From NCBI GenBank assembly GCA_025934735.1, contig JAICWP010000003.1, positions 229,865-293,864 of the forward strand: a stretch of 64,000 nucleotides of DNA, written 5' to 3'. Source of the stretch: Terriglobales bacterium (GTDB lineage: Bacteria; Acidobacteriota; Terriglobia; Terriglobales; Acidobacteriaceae). Shown piece by piece: positions 50,918-61,100 of this stretch. Each line of letters opens with the position of its first letter. Within the stretch, counting starts at the first letter, position 1. The translations under genes were made by a program, and so were the position numbers. The notes under the pieces are model-generated. The model was given only the letters and a program-made list of their open reading frames with translations, had not been told where the DNA came from and made no database searches.

Positions 50918-52477
50918 TCATCGTCCCGTGCTGTCAGCGAAGCCTGTAGGCGCATGTCGCAGAACCTTGCCGGGATGGGCGCCAGTCACCTTGCCATCAT
51001 TCACCGCCCACACGCCTGAAACCATCACCAGGGGAATGCCCAACGGCGGCGCTTCCGGCTTGTCCACGGTGGACTGATCCATAACGGTGGCGGGATCGAA
51101 GAGCACGAGATCGGCAACGTATCCGGGAGCGACGCGGCCGCGGTCCTTCAGCCCGAGTTGCGCGGCGGGCATGGCGGTCATCTTGTGGATGGCGGCGGGA
51201 AGCGAGAGCACCTTCTGCTCACGCACGTAACGGCCGAGAATGCGCGGGAAGGCGCCGGCTCCGCGGGGATGGTGGTCGTGCAATGCGCCGTCGGTGCAGA
51301 ACATGATGTTGGGGTTGGCGATGAACCAGCGCACATCGTCTTCGCTCATCGTGGTGGCGATAATACCCTCCTCGGGAGCTTTGCCGTCGGGTCCTGGCAT
51401 GGTGGCCTGCACCAGGCGCCCATAGGCTTCCGCTGGGGTCACACCCAACTGCTTGCTGATGTCGTCGAGGGTTTTGCCCGCGAGAGAGGGATCGGGTTGG
51501 TAGCGCGCCAGCCGGATGTGGTCCGCCCCGCCATTCTCGGCGATTACCTTCGCCACCTTTTCCGCATTGAAGTAATCGCGGTCGAGCACGATCACGCGAA
51601 TGGTGGATTGCCAGTAGGTATAGGGGTAAACGTCCGCCTTCAGGTCCACGCCCTGGGACTTCGCCTGGGCAAAGAACTCGGGCATGCGGCTGGGCGCCAT
51701 ATGCCACACCGGAGTGGTGGCCAGCTTGATATGCGAAATCTCGACGGGCAGGTGGGCGCGACGGCCGATCTCCAGGATTTCGTGGTAGGAGTCGAATACC
51801 TTGTTGCCCTCATCGCGCACGTGGCTGATGTAGAAGCCCCCATATTGAGCCGCGACCTTGGAGAGCTCAACCATCTCGTCAGTCGTCGCAAAGTGGCCGG
51901 CATCGTACTCCAAACCGCTGGACAAACCGAAGGCCCCAGCCTGCATTTCCTGGGCGAGCAGGCGCTTGATCCGCTCCAATTCTTCCGGACGTGAGGGCCG
52001 CAGCAGTTCCTTGCCGTGCCCCATCACCTGCTCGCGTAAGGTGCCGTGTCCGGCCATGCTGGCGAAATTGATGGAGGCGGGCTGCTTTTCCAGCTTGGCG
52101 AAGAAATCGGCCAGCGGATACTGCGATTCCCCATCCTGTCCGACGAAAACCGTGGTGATGCCCTGGCGCACAGCGTTCTCTGCATTCAGGTCGTCGAAGA
52201 TGCCGGAGTCGGCGTGGCTATGCATGTCAATGAATCCGGGAGCCAGGGCCAGGCCGTGCTCGTCGAGCACCGTGTCGCCGGGCGCGGGCTTGAGGTGGCG
52301 GCCAACCGCCGCGATCTTGTCACCTACAATGCGAACGGCGCCGTAGTAGGGGTTCTTGCCGCTCCCGTCGTAGATGACGACGTTCTTCAGCAGGACATTT
52401 TCAGCATGAAGCAGTGCGCCCGCCATAGTCAGCAGGCAGAGTGCGAACAGACGCGCGGTTCTGGTCAGCAGATTCAT
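50918..52477 (-). CDS. Secreted N-acyl-D-amino-acid deacylase (D-aminoacylase) family amidohydrolase
   Basis: The 519 residues start with a signal peptide (1-25, ending LLHAE). This is an amidohydrolase of the D-aminoacylase type, with H86 and H88 in GFIDMHSHAD, the typical SSGLEYDAGHFATTDEMVEL, an internal FYISHVRDEG metal-ligand His, and FCTDGALHDHHPRGAGAFPR with the catalytic Asp. It releases D-amino acids from N-acyl or N-terminal peptide derivatives. Its ATG overlaps the stop of the serine hydrolase gene by three bases (ATGA), so the two are translated together. Confidence 0.9.
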   Translation of the reverse strand: MNLLTRTARLFALCLLTMAGALLHAENVLLKNVVIYDGSGKNPYYGAVRIVGDKIAAVGRHLKPAPGDTVLDEHGLALAPGFIDMHSHADSGIFDDLNAENAVRQGITTVFVGQDGESQYPLADFFAKLEKQPASINFASMAGHGTLREQVMGHGKELLRPSRPEELERIKRLLAQEMQAGAFGLSSGLEYDAGHFATTDEMVELSKVAAQYGGFYISHVRDEGNKVFDSYHEILEIGRRAHLPVEISHIKLATTPVWHMAPSRMPEFFAQAKSQGVDLKADVYPYTYWQSTIRVIVLDRDYFNAEKVAKVIAENGGADHIRLARYQPDPSLAGKTLDDISKQLGVTPAEAYGRLVQATMPGPDGKAPEEGIIATTMSEDDVRWFIANPNIMFCTDGALHDHHPRGAGAFPRILGRYVREQKVLSLPAAIHKMTAMPAAQLGLKDRGRVAPGYVADLVLFDPATVMDQSTVDKPEAPPLGIPLVMVSGVWAVNDGKVTGAHPGKVLRHAPTGFADSTGR

Positions 52478-53499
52478 GGTTGGAAGTCCGGGGTTACTTT
52501 GCCGCCATAGTGCCGCACCACCAGCGCGGCGACGCGGGCAATGGAATCGTGCAGGACGGGGGTTTGGCCGCGGTGGTGGCCGGTGAAGACCACGAGAACT
52601 ATCGGCTGCCCATTCACCCAGAGGACGCCGGCATCGTTGGCGATAAAAGGCTGGCCATCGCCGGTCTTGTGCGCGATGCGCACGTCCTGCAGGTAACGTG
52701 GAAAGCGGTCATTCACCTGCTGCTCTTCCATGATGCTTAAAAGCAGTCTGCTGGCCGATTTTGACACCAGCTTGCCCTGGGCCGCCCATTGCAGCAGTTG
52801 GCCGATCTCACGAGTCGTGCTGTGGCCAAAGTAAATGCCGGCGTCGTAAATGGTGTGTCCGAAAGCGGTGCGCACCTGGTCTTCGGTGTATTTGCCGAAC
52901 GGGAAATTGATGGTCTGGTCACCGGAAGCATTTTTGTAGGATGGATCGAGTGTGCCCAGCCAGGTGCGGTCCCAGTCGAGGTCGGAAAACCGGATGCTGG
53001 TATTTTTCAGGCCGAGGCTGTGCATATAGGCAGTAATGTTCGGCCGGCCTAACTTAGTGGCCAGCAGGTCGGTGGCCTCGTTGTCGCTGATAATGATCAT
53101 CAGCGTAAGCAGGTCGTGCAGGGTGGGCTGCAGGCCGGGATCTAGCGTATAAAGCACGCCCGAGGGCAGGCGCCGGTCGGCAGGAGTGATGGGGATGCGA
53201 TCGCTTAAAGAAAGCTTTCCCGCCTCAATTTCGCGCAGCACTTCACTGGCGATCGCCAGCTTAATCACGCTGAAGGTTTCGTAAACCGTGTCCGCGTCCA
53301 GCGCAATCTCGTCGCCGGTGGAAAGGTTCTTCATGTAGATGGACATGTCACCCGGAAAGCTCTGCCGAATCTGCTGCAACTGGCCGCGTAACAGGCCAAG
53401 CGATTTTGCAGCCGGCTTCTCTCCGCTGGTTTGAGCCAGCGCCTGCATGCTCAGGCAGGCCAATAACAGCACGGTAAGGAGACCACTGCGCCGCTTCAC
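52474..53499 (-). CDS. Secreted serine hydrolase of the class A beta-lactamase fold
   Basis: The 341 residues begin with a signal peptide (1-22, ending ALAQ). S77-x-x-K80 (TFSVIKLAI), S138-D139-N140 (ISDNEATD) and K-T-G (HKTGDG) form the active site of beta-lactamase/transpeptidase enzymes. An ExxLN omega-loop motif is not found, so it may be a D-peptidase or esterase rather than an antibiotic hydrolase. Its position between M28 and D-aminoacylase genes, with overlaps on both sides, supports a role in peptide or muropeptide processing. Confidence 0.86.
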   Translation of the reverse strand: MKRRSGLLTVLLLACLSMQALAQTSGEKPAAKSLGLLRGQLQQIRQSFPGDMSIYMKNLSTGDEIALDADTVYETFSVIKLAIASEVLREIEAGKLSLSDRIPITPADRRLPSGVLYTLDPGLQPTLHDLLTLMIIISDNEATDLLATKLGRPNITAYMHSLGLKNTSIRFSDLDWDRTWLGTLDPSYKNASGDQTINFPFGKYTEDQVRTAFGHTIYDAGIYFGHSTTREIGQLLQWAAQGKLVSKSASRLLLSIMEEQQVNDRFPRYLQDVRIAHKTGDGQPFIANDAGVLWVNGQPIVLVVFTGHHRGQTPVLHDSIARVAALVVRHYGGKVTPDFQP

Positions 53500-55667
53500 T
53501 TTGCGGGCCCTCCAGAGGGTTGTGCAGGCTGAGCAAGCTGCGCCGTCAGATCGCGAAGCAGGCTGGTGTTCTTGGCCAGCGCCTGCTCGATCCGGGTGGC
53601 CTGCTCCCGCGCCGTGGTCCAGTCGCCTTTCTCCACCGCTTCGGTCAATCCCGGCAGTTCGAGATGGGCATAGGTGTAGCGAGCGCCGTACAGCATGTGC
53701 TTGAACCAGGGGCGCCCGGGAATGCCTTGGGGGTTGAGCCAGTTTCTTTCTGCTTGCATGGCGCCCTGGTTCACGTGCTCCGCGGCTTTCGCATCGAGCT
53801 TGCCGGAGGCGAGCGTCTTCTGCGCGGCGGCATCAAGCTCCCGTCCCGCAGCCGCAAAATCGGCTATTGCGGCGCGCAGCGGCTGCAGCTCAAGCTGGCT
53901 CATATCCTTGCCTTTGACCAGTTCTTCCACAAATTGGTTCAGCGTGTCGCCATATTCACCGAAATCGAAGGGAAGCAGGTCGGCGTTGGCCAGCCGCAAC
54001 GCGACCACGCCCCAGAGCTGCGACATCAGGGTGTGGTAGCGGTAGCCAGGATCGCCAAAGTGATTGATCCAGTAGAAGTCGTCGTACATGGAGTGGTAAA
54101 CGCCGTAAGGGCCATCGAAGTCCAGGCCGATGACCGGCAGGCCATCAAAGTTGAGAAAAACAGTGTGGTCAGAGCCGCTGCCAATGCGCGTATCCACCAG
54201 GTTGGCATCGGTTACCGGGCCGGCTTGCTTGCGCTCCTCGCGGACGCGCTGGGCCGATTTTTTCCAGGCTTCGTAAAGCGAAACGCCGGAAGGATCCTGC
54301 AAGCTGCGGCTCACCTCGCGCAGCAGGGGCGCGAGCGAGCCCACGGCGCTGCCTTGAAAATTAGGGCCGGAGGTGGAGGAATCCACATTGATGTAAGCCA
54401 CCGCCTTCTTGCGCAGCTCGTCGGCGAACTCCTCGCCCCATTCGGTGGAGCCGGTCAATCCGATTTCCTCGCCGTCCCAACTGCAGATCACCAGCGTGCG
54501 CTTGGGACGGATTCCCTGGTGCAGCAGCTGGCCCAGGGCGCGGGTAAGCTCCATCATGGAAGCGGTGCCGCTGCTGGGGTCCACGCCGCCGAAAACCCAG
54601 GCGTCGCGATGGTTGCCCATCACCACCCATTGGTCGGGGAGCTGCGAACCCCGAATGCGCGCCTCCACCACGTAGTAGGGCTTGGTGGAGTTGTCCATGT
54701 CAATCTTTAGGTGGACACGAGCCGTGTCGCCGCCGAGGTGGTAAGCAAAAGGCAAGCCCCCCTGCCAGTCGGGAGGAGCAACCGGCCCTCCGATATGCTC
54801 CAGCAGCGGCTTGGCATCGTGCCAGGAGAGCGGCAGGGCCATGATCTTGGGCAGTGAGCGCGCTTCATTCACAGGAATGCGCTTGGCGCCGGGGAGAGAT
54901 GCCCAGCCGGGCGTGAGCGGATCGCCGGGCACGATAAAGTCGTAGGTGATGGCGCCGCGCTGGATGTGGCTTTCCGGCCCCCACGGCCCGTCAGGAAAAA
55001 CTTTGCCCTGTTTGTAACCGTCCTCGGCGGGATCACTGTAGATGAGGATGGCGGCCGCGCCCTCGCGCTCCGCCGTCAGCGCCTTGAAACCGCGATAGCT
55101 GTAGGGATTGGAATAGCGCACCAGCACGATCTTGCCTTTCACGCTGATGCCCTGCTTGCGCAGGTAGTCGTAGTCTTCGGGATTGCCGCTGTGGGCATAA
55201 ACCAGGGGCGCGGTGACCTCGCCGGAAAGCGAGAAACCTGTCCAGGCCGCGGACACGGCTTTGTTGCTGGTATCGGGATCCTGTGCATAGGGCTGCTCAC
55301 GCAAGCCGGCCACGTAGTGCACCGGGCTCACCAGTTCGAGCGAGGTGCTGCGCGGAGCGGTGCTGTAAACGTCGTAGCGGCGGATGCGGACATCCTCCAG
55401 CCCCTGCTTTTTCCATTGCTCGGCGATGTAGCGCGCCAGGTAGTTATTGCGCGCGGAGCCGGCGGGATGCGGCTGAGCGGTGAAGATGCGGTGCTGCTTT
55501 CGTTCTTCAGCGGGCGAAGGAATGGCCTTGAAGTTCTTCTCCAACCCCTCTTCTTGTGCCGCCGATTTCGCCGTAAAGCCGAGCATCGGCGTCTGGGCGA
55601 AGGCGGCGGAGCAGAAAACTGACAGCGCTAAGAGTGCAACCAAGATGCGGAAATAAGATTTGGCCAT
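53496..55667 (-). CDS. Secreted M28 family peptidase, glutamate carboxypeptidase II-like
   Basis: The 723 residues start with a signal peptide (1-24, ending AFAQ). A protease-associated domain lies at about 120-280, followed by the M28 zinc peptidase domain (about 330-560): MGNHRDAWVFGGVDPSSGTAS, WDGEEIGLTGSTEWGEEF and GSGSDHTVFLNFDGLP hold the two-zinc ligands and the general-base Glu. A transferrin-receptor-like dimerisation domain follows (about 590-705). It is the first gene of an operon, overlapping the serine hydrolase gene by four bases. It cleaves C-terminal residues from small peptides outside the cytoplasm. Confidence 0.93.
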   Translation of the reverse strand: MAKSYFRILVALLALSVFCSAAFAQTPMLGFTAKSAAQEEGLEKNFKAIPSPAEERKQHRIFTAQPHPAGSARNNYLARYIAEQWKKQGLEDVRIRRYDVYSTAPRSTSLELVSPVHYVAGLREQPYAQDPDTSNKAVSAAWTGFSLSGEVTAPLVYAHSGNPEDYDYLRKQGISVKGKIVLVRYSNPYSYRGFKALTAEREGAAAILIYSDPAEDGYKQGKVFPDGPWGPESHIQRGAITYDFIVPGDPLTPGWASLPGAKRIPVNEARSLPKIMALPLSWHDAKPLLEHIGGPVAPPDWQGGLPFAYHLGGDTARVHLKIDMDNSTKPYYVVEARIRGSQLPDQWVVMGNHRDAWVFGGVDPSSGTASMMELTRALGQLLHQGIRPKRTLVICSWDGEEIGLTGSTEWGEEFADELRKKAVAYINVDSSTSGPNFQGSAVGSLAPLLREVSRSLQDPSGVSLYEAWKKSAQRVREERKQAGPVTDANLVDTRIGSGSDHTVFLNFDGLPVIGLDFDGPYGVYHSMYDDFYWINHFGDPGYRYHTLMSQLWGVVALRLANADLLPFDFGEYGDTLNQFVEELVKGKDMSQLELQPLRAAIADFAAAGRELDAAAQKTLASGKLDAKAAEHVNQGAMQAERNWLNPQGIPGRPWFKHMLYGARYTYAHLELPGLTEAVEKGDWTTAREQATRIEQALAKNTSLLRDLTAQLAQPAQPSGGPAK

Positions 55668-55762
55668 GAGAGCGAGTATCCCCCGGAGCGTGAAGGCAGC
55701 AGTTTGCGGGAGAGCCGGATTATAGGCGCCGGGCGATGCTCAGTAAAACGCTTTTCTACGGC

Positions 55763-57769
55763 TCAGCGCCGGGCTGGTGGAGGAAGGGCTTGCGCCAGGG
55801 CGCGTTCGCGCTGCGCGTCCGCATCCATTCCCAGTTGGGCGTAGGCGTCACCGAGAAAGAGATGGGCTTCGCGTGAGTCAGGCTCGGCCTTGGCGGCCGC
55901 GCGTAGATTGGGCAGGGCCTCCCCGGCATGGCCCTGGAGCGAAAGAATGCGGCCCAGCAGCAAGTTGGCGCGATAGTGCTGCGGGTTCAGCTGCAGCGCG
56001 GTATGCAATTCCGTCAGCGCGTCCGGCACGCGGTCAATGCGCGCGTACACCGAACCCAGTGAGAAGTGCGCATCCGCCCACTTGGGCGCCTGCTTCACCG
56101 CGAATTCGAACTGCGGGGCCGCGGCTTGCCAGTCGCCGGTCTCGAACAACGCCAGGCCAAGCTCGTAGTGGCCCATTCCGGAATCAGGCCGCAGGGCCAG
56201 CGCTTTCTCCAGGGCGGGGATGGCCGGCTTGAATTGATGCAGGCGCGCGAAAGCGGTGCCCAACTGCATCTGTGCGATGGCCATGTTGGGATCGCCCGCC
56301 AGAACCTCCTGCAGCCGCGGGATGGCCTGCTGATAGCTGCCATCTTCCATTTCCATAATGGCGGCGTGCATCTGGTTGGCGATTTCGATTCTGTCCTTGG
56401 GATCGGCGGCTTTGCCGTCGGTTTTGCCAGTTGAAGGGGTTGCGGATTTGTCAGATGCGACATAGCCGAGTGCGCTGAGCTTCTGCGCCTGCTCGGCATC
56501 CACGGCAGCACTGCCGGTCTGCGCCGCGCTGGAGCGCGATCGGAACGTATCCACCTCCCTGGCCAGAGTGCCAGCCACCGCCGCTCGTTGCGGCGCCAGA
56601 TTGTGGAGGGCCTTGGGATCGGCCGGCTGGTCGTACAGTTCAGGACGCGGTGCTTCGATGAAAAGGTACTTGCCCTGGCGCAGCGAACGTAAAGGACTCC
56701 AACCAAAGGCACGCTGCGGGTAATCGGTTTCCGCGTAGGCCGGGCGGTCAGAGTCTTTTGTAGTGTGCGGCGGCGCGGCAGCTTTAGCTGAGATAGCACC
56801 GGAGTGGTCGCGCATCAGCCCGAGCAACGACTCACCTTGCACTGCTTTGGGCACGGTAACTCCCGCGATCTGCAGGATGCTGGGCGCCACATCCACCAGG
56901 CCCGCGCGCGTGGTGATCCGCTCCCCATGGAAGCGCTCACCCGGCAGTTTGAACAGCAGGGGCACATGGATGGTCTCGTCATAAAGAAATATTCCGTGAG
57001 TGCGCTCCCCGTGCTCGCCAAAGGCCTCACCGTGATCAGCCATCAGGGCAATCAGGGCGCCATCGTAGAGCCCCTGGGCGCGCAACGCGGTGAGCAGCCG
57101 GCCAACCTGCGCGTCAACGTATGCGATCTCGCCGTCGTAAGGAAATGAGGCGTAGCGCTGGGCGTAGGGCGCCGGCGGATCGTAGGGATCGTGAGGATCG
57201 TAAAGGTGAACCCACAAGAAGAAGGGCCGGCGCGAGTTGCCGTGCAGCCACTCCAGGGCATGCCCAACCACCTGCCCGGCGCGGCGTTCCACGGTTTTAT
57301 AGCGATCTTCGCCCGCCCGGCGCATGTGGAAGCCCGCATCGTAAACGTCAAAGCCGCGATCGAAGCCGGGTGCCAAGCCGTCCAGCGGGTCAAGAATGAG
57401 CGACCCGACAAAGGCCGCGGTGCGGTATCCACCGCGGTGAAGGAGGTCGGGGAGGTAGGGCAGATCCTCGGCCAAGGGCTTGCCGAAGTCGTTCACGTGA
57501 TTGTATTGAGGATATGTGCCGGTAAGAATGCTGGCGTGCGACGCGGTGGTCAGTGGGACGTGAGCATAGGCCCGGGTAAACACCACACCCTGCCTGGCCA
57601 TGGCATCGAGATGGGGCGTGAGGCCGCGCGTCGAACCAAGAAAGCCCATGCGGTCGGCGCGAGCCGTGTCCAGCGTGATGAGTACAATGTTGGGCCGGGG
57701 AGAAGGCGCGGCCAAGGCAAAACTCGCCGCCAGCAGGAGGAAAGAAGCCACGCCGACCAGCCACCGCAT
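55763..57769 (-). CDS. Secreted sulfatase-like protein with TPR domain, altered active site
   Basis: I use the ATG at 57769 (MRWLVGVASFLLLAASFALA), a good signal peptide; the frame extends 75 codons upstream over unlike sequence and a promoter for the next gene. Residues 24-400 are a sulfatase/alkaline-phosphatase-superfamily domain (PNIVLITLDTARADRMG with the metal Asp, later LIALMADHGEAFGEHG). At the formylglycine position the usual C-x-P-x-R is T74-T-A-S-H78, so FGly cannot form and Thr could act directly, or the enzyme may be inactive. About 510-668 is a TPR array. The substrate is unknown. Confidence 0.85.
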   Translation of the reverse strand: MRWLVGVASFLLLAASFALAAPSPRPNIVLITLDTARADRMGFLGSTRGLTPHLDAMARQGVVFTRAYAHVPLTTASHASILTGTYPQYNHVNDFGKPLAEDLPYLPDLLHRGGYRTAAFVGSLILDPLDGLAPGFDRGFDVYDAGFHMRRAGEDRYKTVERRAGQVVGHALEWLHGNSRRPFFLWVHLYDPHDPYDPPAPYAQRYASFPYDGEIAYVDAQVGRLLTALRAQGLYDGALIALMADHGEAFGEHGERTHGIFLYDETIHVPLLFKLPGERFHGERITTRAGLVDVAPSILQIAGVTVPKAVQGESLLGLMRDHSGAISAKAAAPPHTTKDSDRPAYAETDYPQRAFGWSPLRSLRQGKYLFIEAPRPELYDQPADPKALHNLAPQRAAVAGTLAREVDTFRSRSSAAQTGSAAVDAEQAQKLSALGYVASDKSATPSTGKTDGKAADPKDRIEIANQMHAAIMEMEDGSYQQAIPRLQEVLAGDPNMAIAQMQLGTAFARLHQFKPAIPALEKALALRPDSGMGHYELGLALFETGDWQAAAPQFEFAVKQAPKWADAHFSLGSVYARIDRVPDALTELHTALQLNPQHYRANLLLGRILSLQGHAGEALPNLRAAAKAEPDSREAHLFLGDAYAQLGMDADAQRERALAQALPPPARR

Positions 57770-57998
57770 AGGGAAAGGTGAGTCTAACACAGCCACTGGC
57801 AGCCTTCTTGCGGAACGAGAGCCGGGCCGCACCTCTTCTTCTCTCCCTCCTCGGGCGCTTTCGTCCCGGTTATCTCCGCCATCGCGAAAAAAACGGTGAG
57901 TGATCTTTCCTGGCGCGGATGCGGCGATAGAGCTCAACAATTGTTCGGGGTGATGCTCCTTCAAATGGGAAAATGTCCGAAAAATATCGTACAAGTGA

Positions 57999-58026
57999 TT
58001 GACACTTGCGCGAATATAGCTAAACT
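57999..58026 (+). promoter_or_regulatory. Sigma70-type promoter of the Oar-like TonB receptor gene
   Basis: TTGACA (57999-58004), a 16-base spacer and TAAACT (58021-58026). A start near 58033 gives a leader of about 75 bases before the ATG at 58108. The wider 57770-58107 gap shows no gene besides this promoter. Confidence 0.65.
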
Positions 58027-58096
58027 TTCAGCCCAGCTTTAGCTTGGTGGCTAAATCCATTTACTAGCTGGATTCAAATTCAATAATGTCCCTCCC

Positions 58097-58102
58097 AGGA
58101 GG
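58097..58102 (+). promoter_or_regulatory. Canonical Shine-Dalgarno of the TonB receptor
   Basis: AGGAGG five bases before the ATG at 58108; it fixes the start and suggests high translation. Confidence 0.85.
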
Positions 58103-58107
58103 CGGCT

Positions 58108-61100
58108 ATGCGTACGCAGGATTGCGTGGCGCGGTTGGTTCTGATTTCCCTTTTGATCGTCCTCATTTCCTCTCCACTTCTGGCGCAAAAGATCACCGGC
58201 GACATTTCCGGCGACGTTGCGGACGCGAGCGGCGCGGTAATTCCTAGTGCGACCGTGACTGCGAGAAACCTGGGAACTGATCTGGTCCGAACCGCCACCA
58301 CGACCAGCAGCGGTTCTTACCGCATCCCCGATTTGCCGGTGGGCAACTACTCGGTCAGTGTCGAGGCCAGCGGTTTCAAGACCATGAAGCGGCCGGTGGC
58401 GGTGGCGGCTAACGCCGTTCTGCACGCCGACTTCAAGATGCAGGTTGGCCAAGCGCAAGAGACGATTACGGTAGAAGGCGTGGCGCCGCTGGTGGACCTT
58501 TCCAGCAACAACAACAACTACGTTGACCAGGAAAAAATTGCAAGTGTTCCCCTGAACGGCCGCGACTTCAACTCGCTGCTGGCTATCACACCCGGCGTGC
58601 AGCGCGCTCCTGGCGGGGGATTTCTCGCCATCAGCATCAACGGCGCTCGCACTACCTCCAACAACTATTTCATTGACGGCCTCTATAACAATGACCGCTA
58701 CTACGGCGACTCGGCGGTGAACCAGACCGGCGTCGTAGGCATTCCGGCCACCATCTTCCCGCCGGAAGCGATTGAGGAACTCGCAGTGCAGGAGACGCCC
58801 TCGGCAGAATTTGGCGTGAAAGGCGGAGCGCCCATCATGCTGAGCATGAAGAGCGGCACCAATGACTGGCACGGCTCCGCCACCTGGGTTCGGCACACCA
58901 ATTTTGCCGATGCTGCCAACTATTTCTCCAAGCACAATACCGACAACTGCGCCGCCCCGGGCGAGTGCCAATCCACGCCTCTGCACAACAATCAGTTTGG
59001 CGGGACCATCGGCGGACCCATCATCAAGGACAAGGCCTTCTTCTTCCTGTATTACGAAGGCCAGCGCTACACCTCACTGGCGGTGAGCAGCCGCATTGTG
59101 CCCAGTCCGGCCGACATCCAGGGAGCTCTGGCAGACATCGGGGCACATGGGCTGGCGGTCAACCCGGTGGGACAGAAGCTGCTCAGCTACTTCCCGACTT
59201 CGCCCACCGAAAAATTTGTGGCGCAAACGCCCACCACGGCCAGCGCGAACGGGTTCGGCACGAAGTTTGATTACCGGCTCAGTCCCAAGCACAGCTTCAC
59301 GGCGCGTTACATTCTCGGCGATAGCCTACAAAGCGCTCCGCCTTATGCGGGGTTGCCGGCCGGGGGTTCCAAGCCTTCTTTGTTTAACTCGGTGGCCCCA
59401 TCCCGGGCGCAAATGGCGGGCGTGAGCTGGACCTGGACGGTGAGCAACAATAAGATCCTGGAAAGCCGCCTAGGATTCACGCGCTTCGCTCAGATCATTG
59501 ATGTGAACAACAAAATTGATCCCAAAAGCTTGGGCCTGGACACCGGGCCACTTGATCCGGCGGACTTCGGTGTGCCTTACGTTTACATGACGCCACTCGG
59601 GTACGGCGGCTACGTCGGCGGCGTGCAGGGGTATCCCATCACCACCCGGCCCGACCAGACCTGGGATTGGTCAGAGCACTTCTCCTGGGTGAAGGGCAAC
59701 CACACAATCAAATTCGGCGGCAACTTCCAGCGCGCTTACACCAACAGCTTGCGCAACCGCGCCCGCACCGGATTGACGTTCGGCTACTTTCTAGGCTACG
59801 CCGGCTCGATTTCCGGGAACCCCATCCAGGACACGGTGGAGCAGTTGCTACTGGGCAAGGCCGACAATGCCAACCGCAACTTTGGCGATACCCACCGCCA
59901 TATCTACCAGAATTCCGTCGGCTTCTATAGCCAGGATGACTGGAAAGTTAAACCGCGCTTGACGCTCACCTATGGGTTGCGCTGGGACATTAACGGCACC
60001 CTCAGCGAAACCAACAATCTGGGCGCGAACTTCTTCCCCGATCGCGGCGTCGTGCTGCTGGGAAAAGGGATTGACCGGCTACATAACCTCGACCTGCATG
60101 ACTTCGGTCCGCGGGCAGGATTCGCCTGGGATATTCTCGGCAACGGTAAGACCGCGTTGCGCGGCGGCTATTCGCTGACCTACGATATTCCCAACTTTGC
60201 AGCTTTCGCAGCGCCGTACACGTTTGCGCACGCGCGCGCCGGATCGTTCTCCGAGCCCTTCATGGGGCAGTTCTCCTCTACATCGGTTTCCGTTGATGGC
60301 AACGTGGGCCTGGGCAATACGACGGTTTTGCCCAACGATCCCGCCGCCACCTGTGTGAACCCGGCCACCGGCGTTGGCGACTATATTTGCCTCGGCAATG
60401 GTCCGCTGTTCGGCAGCAATCCCTCGGGGACGCCGCCCTACAATGCCTTCTCCATCGTCAACGATTTTAAGACTCCGCGGCTGCACAACTTCAATCTGAG
60501 CTTGCAGCAGGAGATCTCGTCCAACAACGTGCTGACCATCGGCTATTCCGGACAGCGTGGGCGCGACCTGGTGATCTATAGGGATCTGAACGCCAGCCCC
60601 ATCGGCAGCGCCGGCAACTTTGCCGACCGGCCGTTCAGCACTACGTTTCCTGACCTCGAGCACATTATCCAGGCGACCAATGCCGCCAAGTCGCAATACG
60701 ATTCGCTGCAGATGTCCTTCAACCAGCGCAACTGGCACGGCGTTGACACCCAGTACAACTTCACCTGGAGCAAGTGCTACGACATGAACTCGGTGAACCG
60801 CGGCGGCGCCGGCGATTACCCGCAGATGAACAACCCCTTCAATCCCAAGAATTCGTGGGGTCTCTGCGACCATGACGTGCGCTTGAACTTTAACGTGGCT
60901 GGCGTTTACGCCATTCCCGGCATCCCGCATCTCGGACAGCGGTTGGGCAGGGGCTGGGAGCTCAGCACCATCTATACCGCTATCAGCGGCCGGCCGTTTA
61001 CCGCGCTGCTGGGCGGGGGGTCGGATCCCTCGGGCCAGGGATTGACCGGCAGTTCCATCCGCGCGGCCTGGGATGGCACGCCGGTTCACTACAACTATGG

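Noticed and set aside
53520..54710. A 396-codon plus-strand frame opposite the M28 peptidase
   Set aside because: Antisense to the zinc-ligand-bearing M28 gene and without recognisable motifs.
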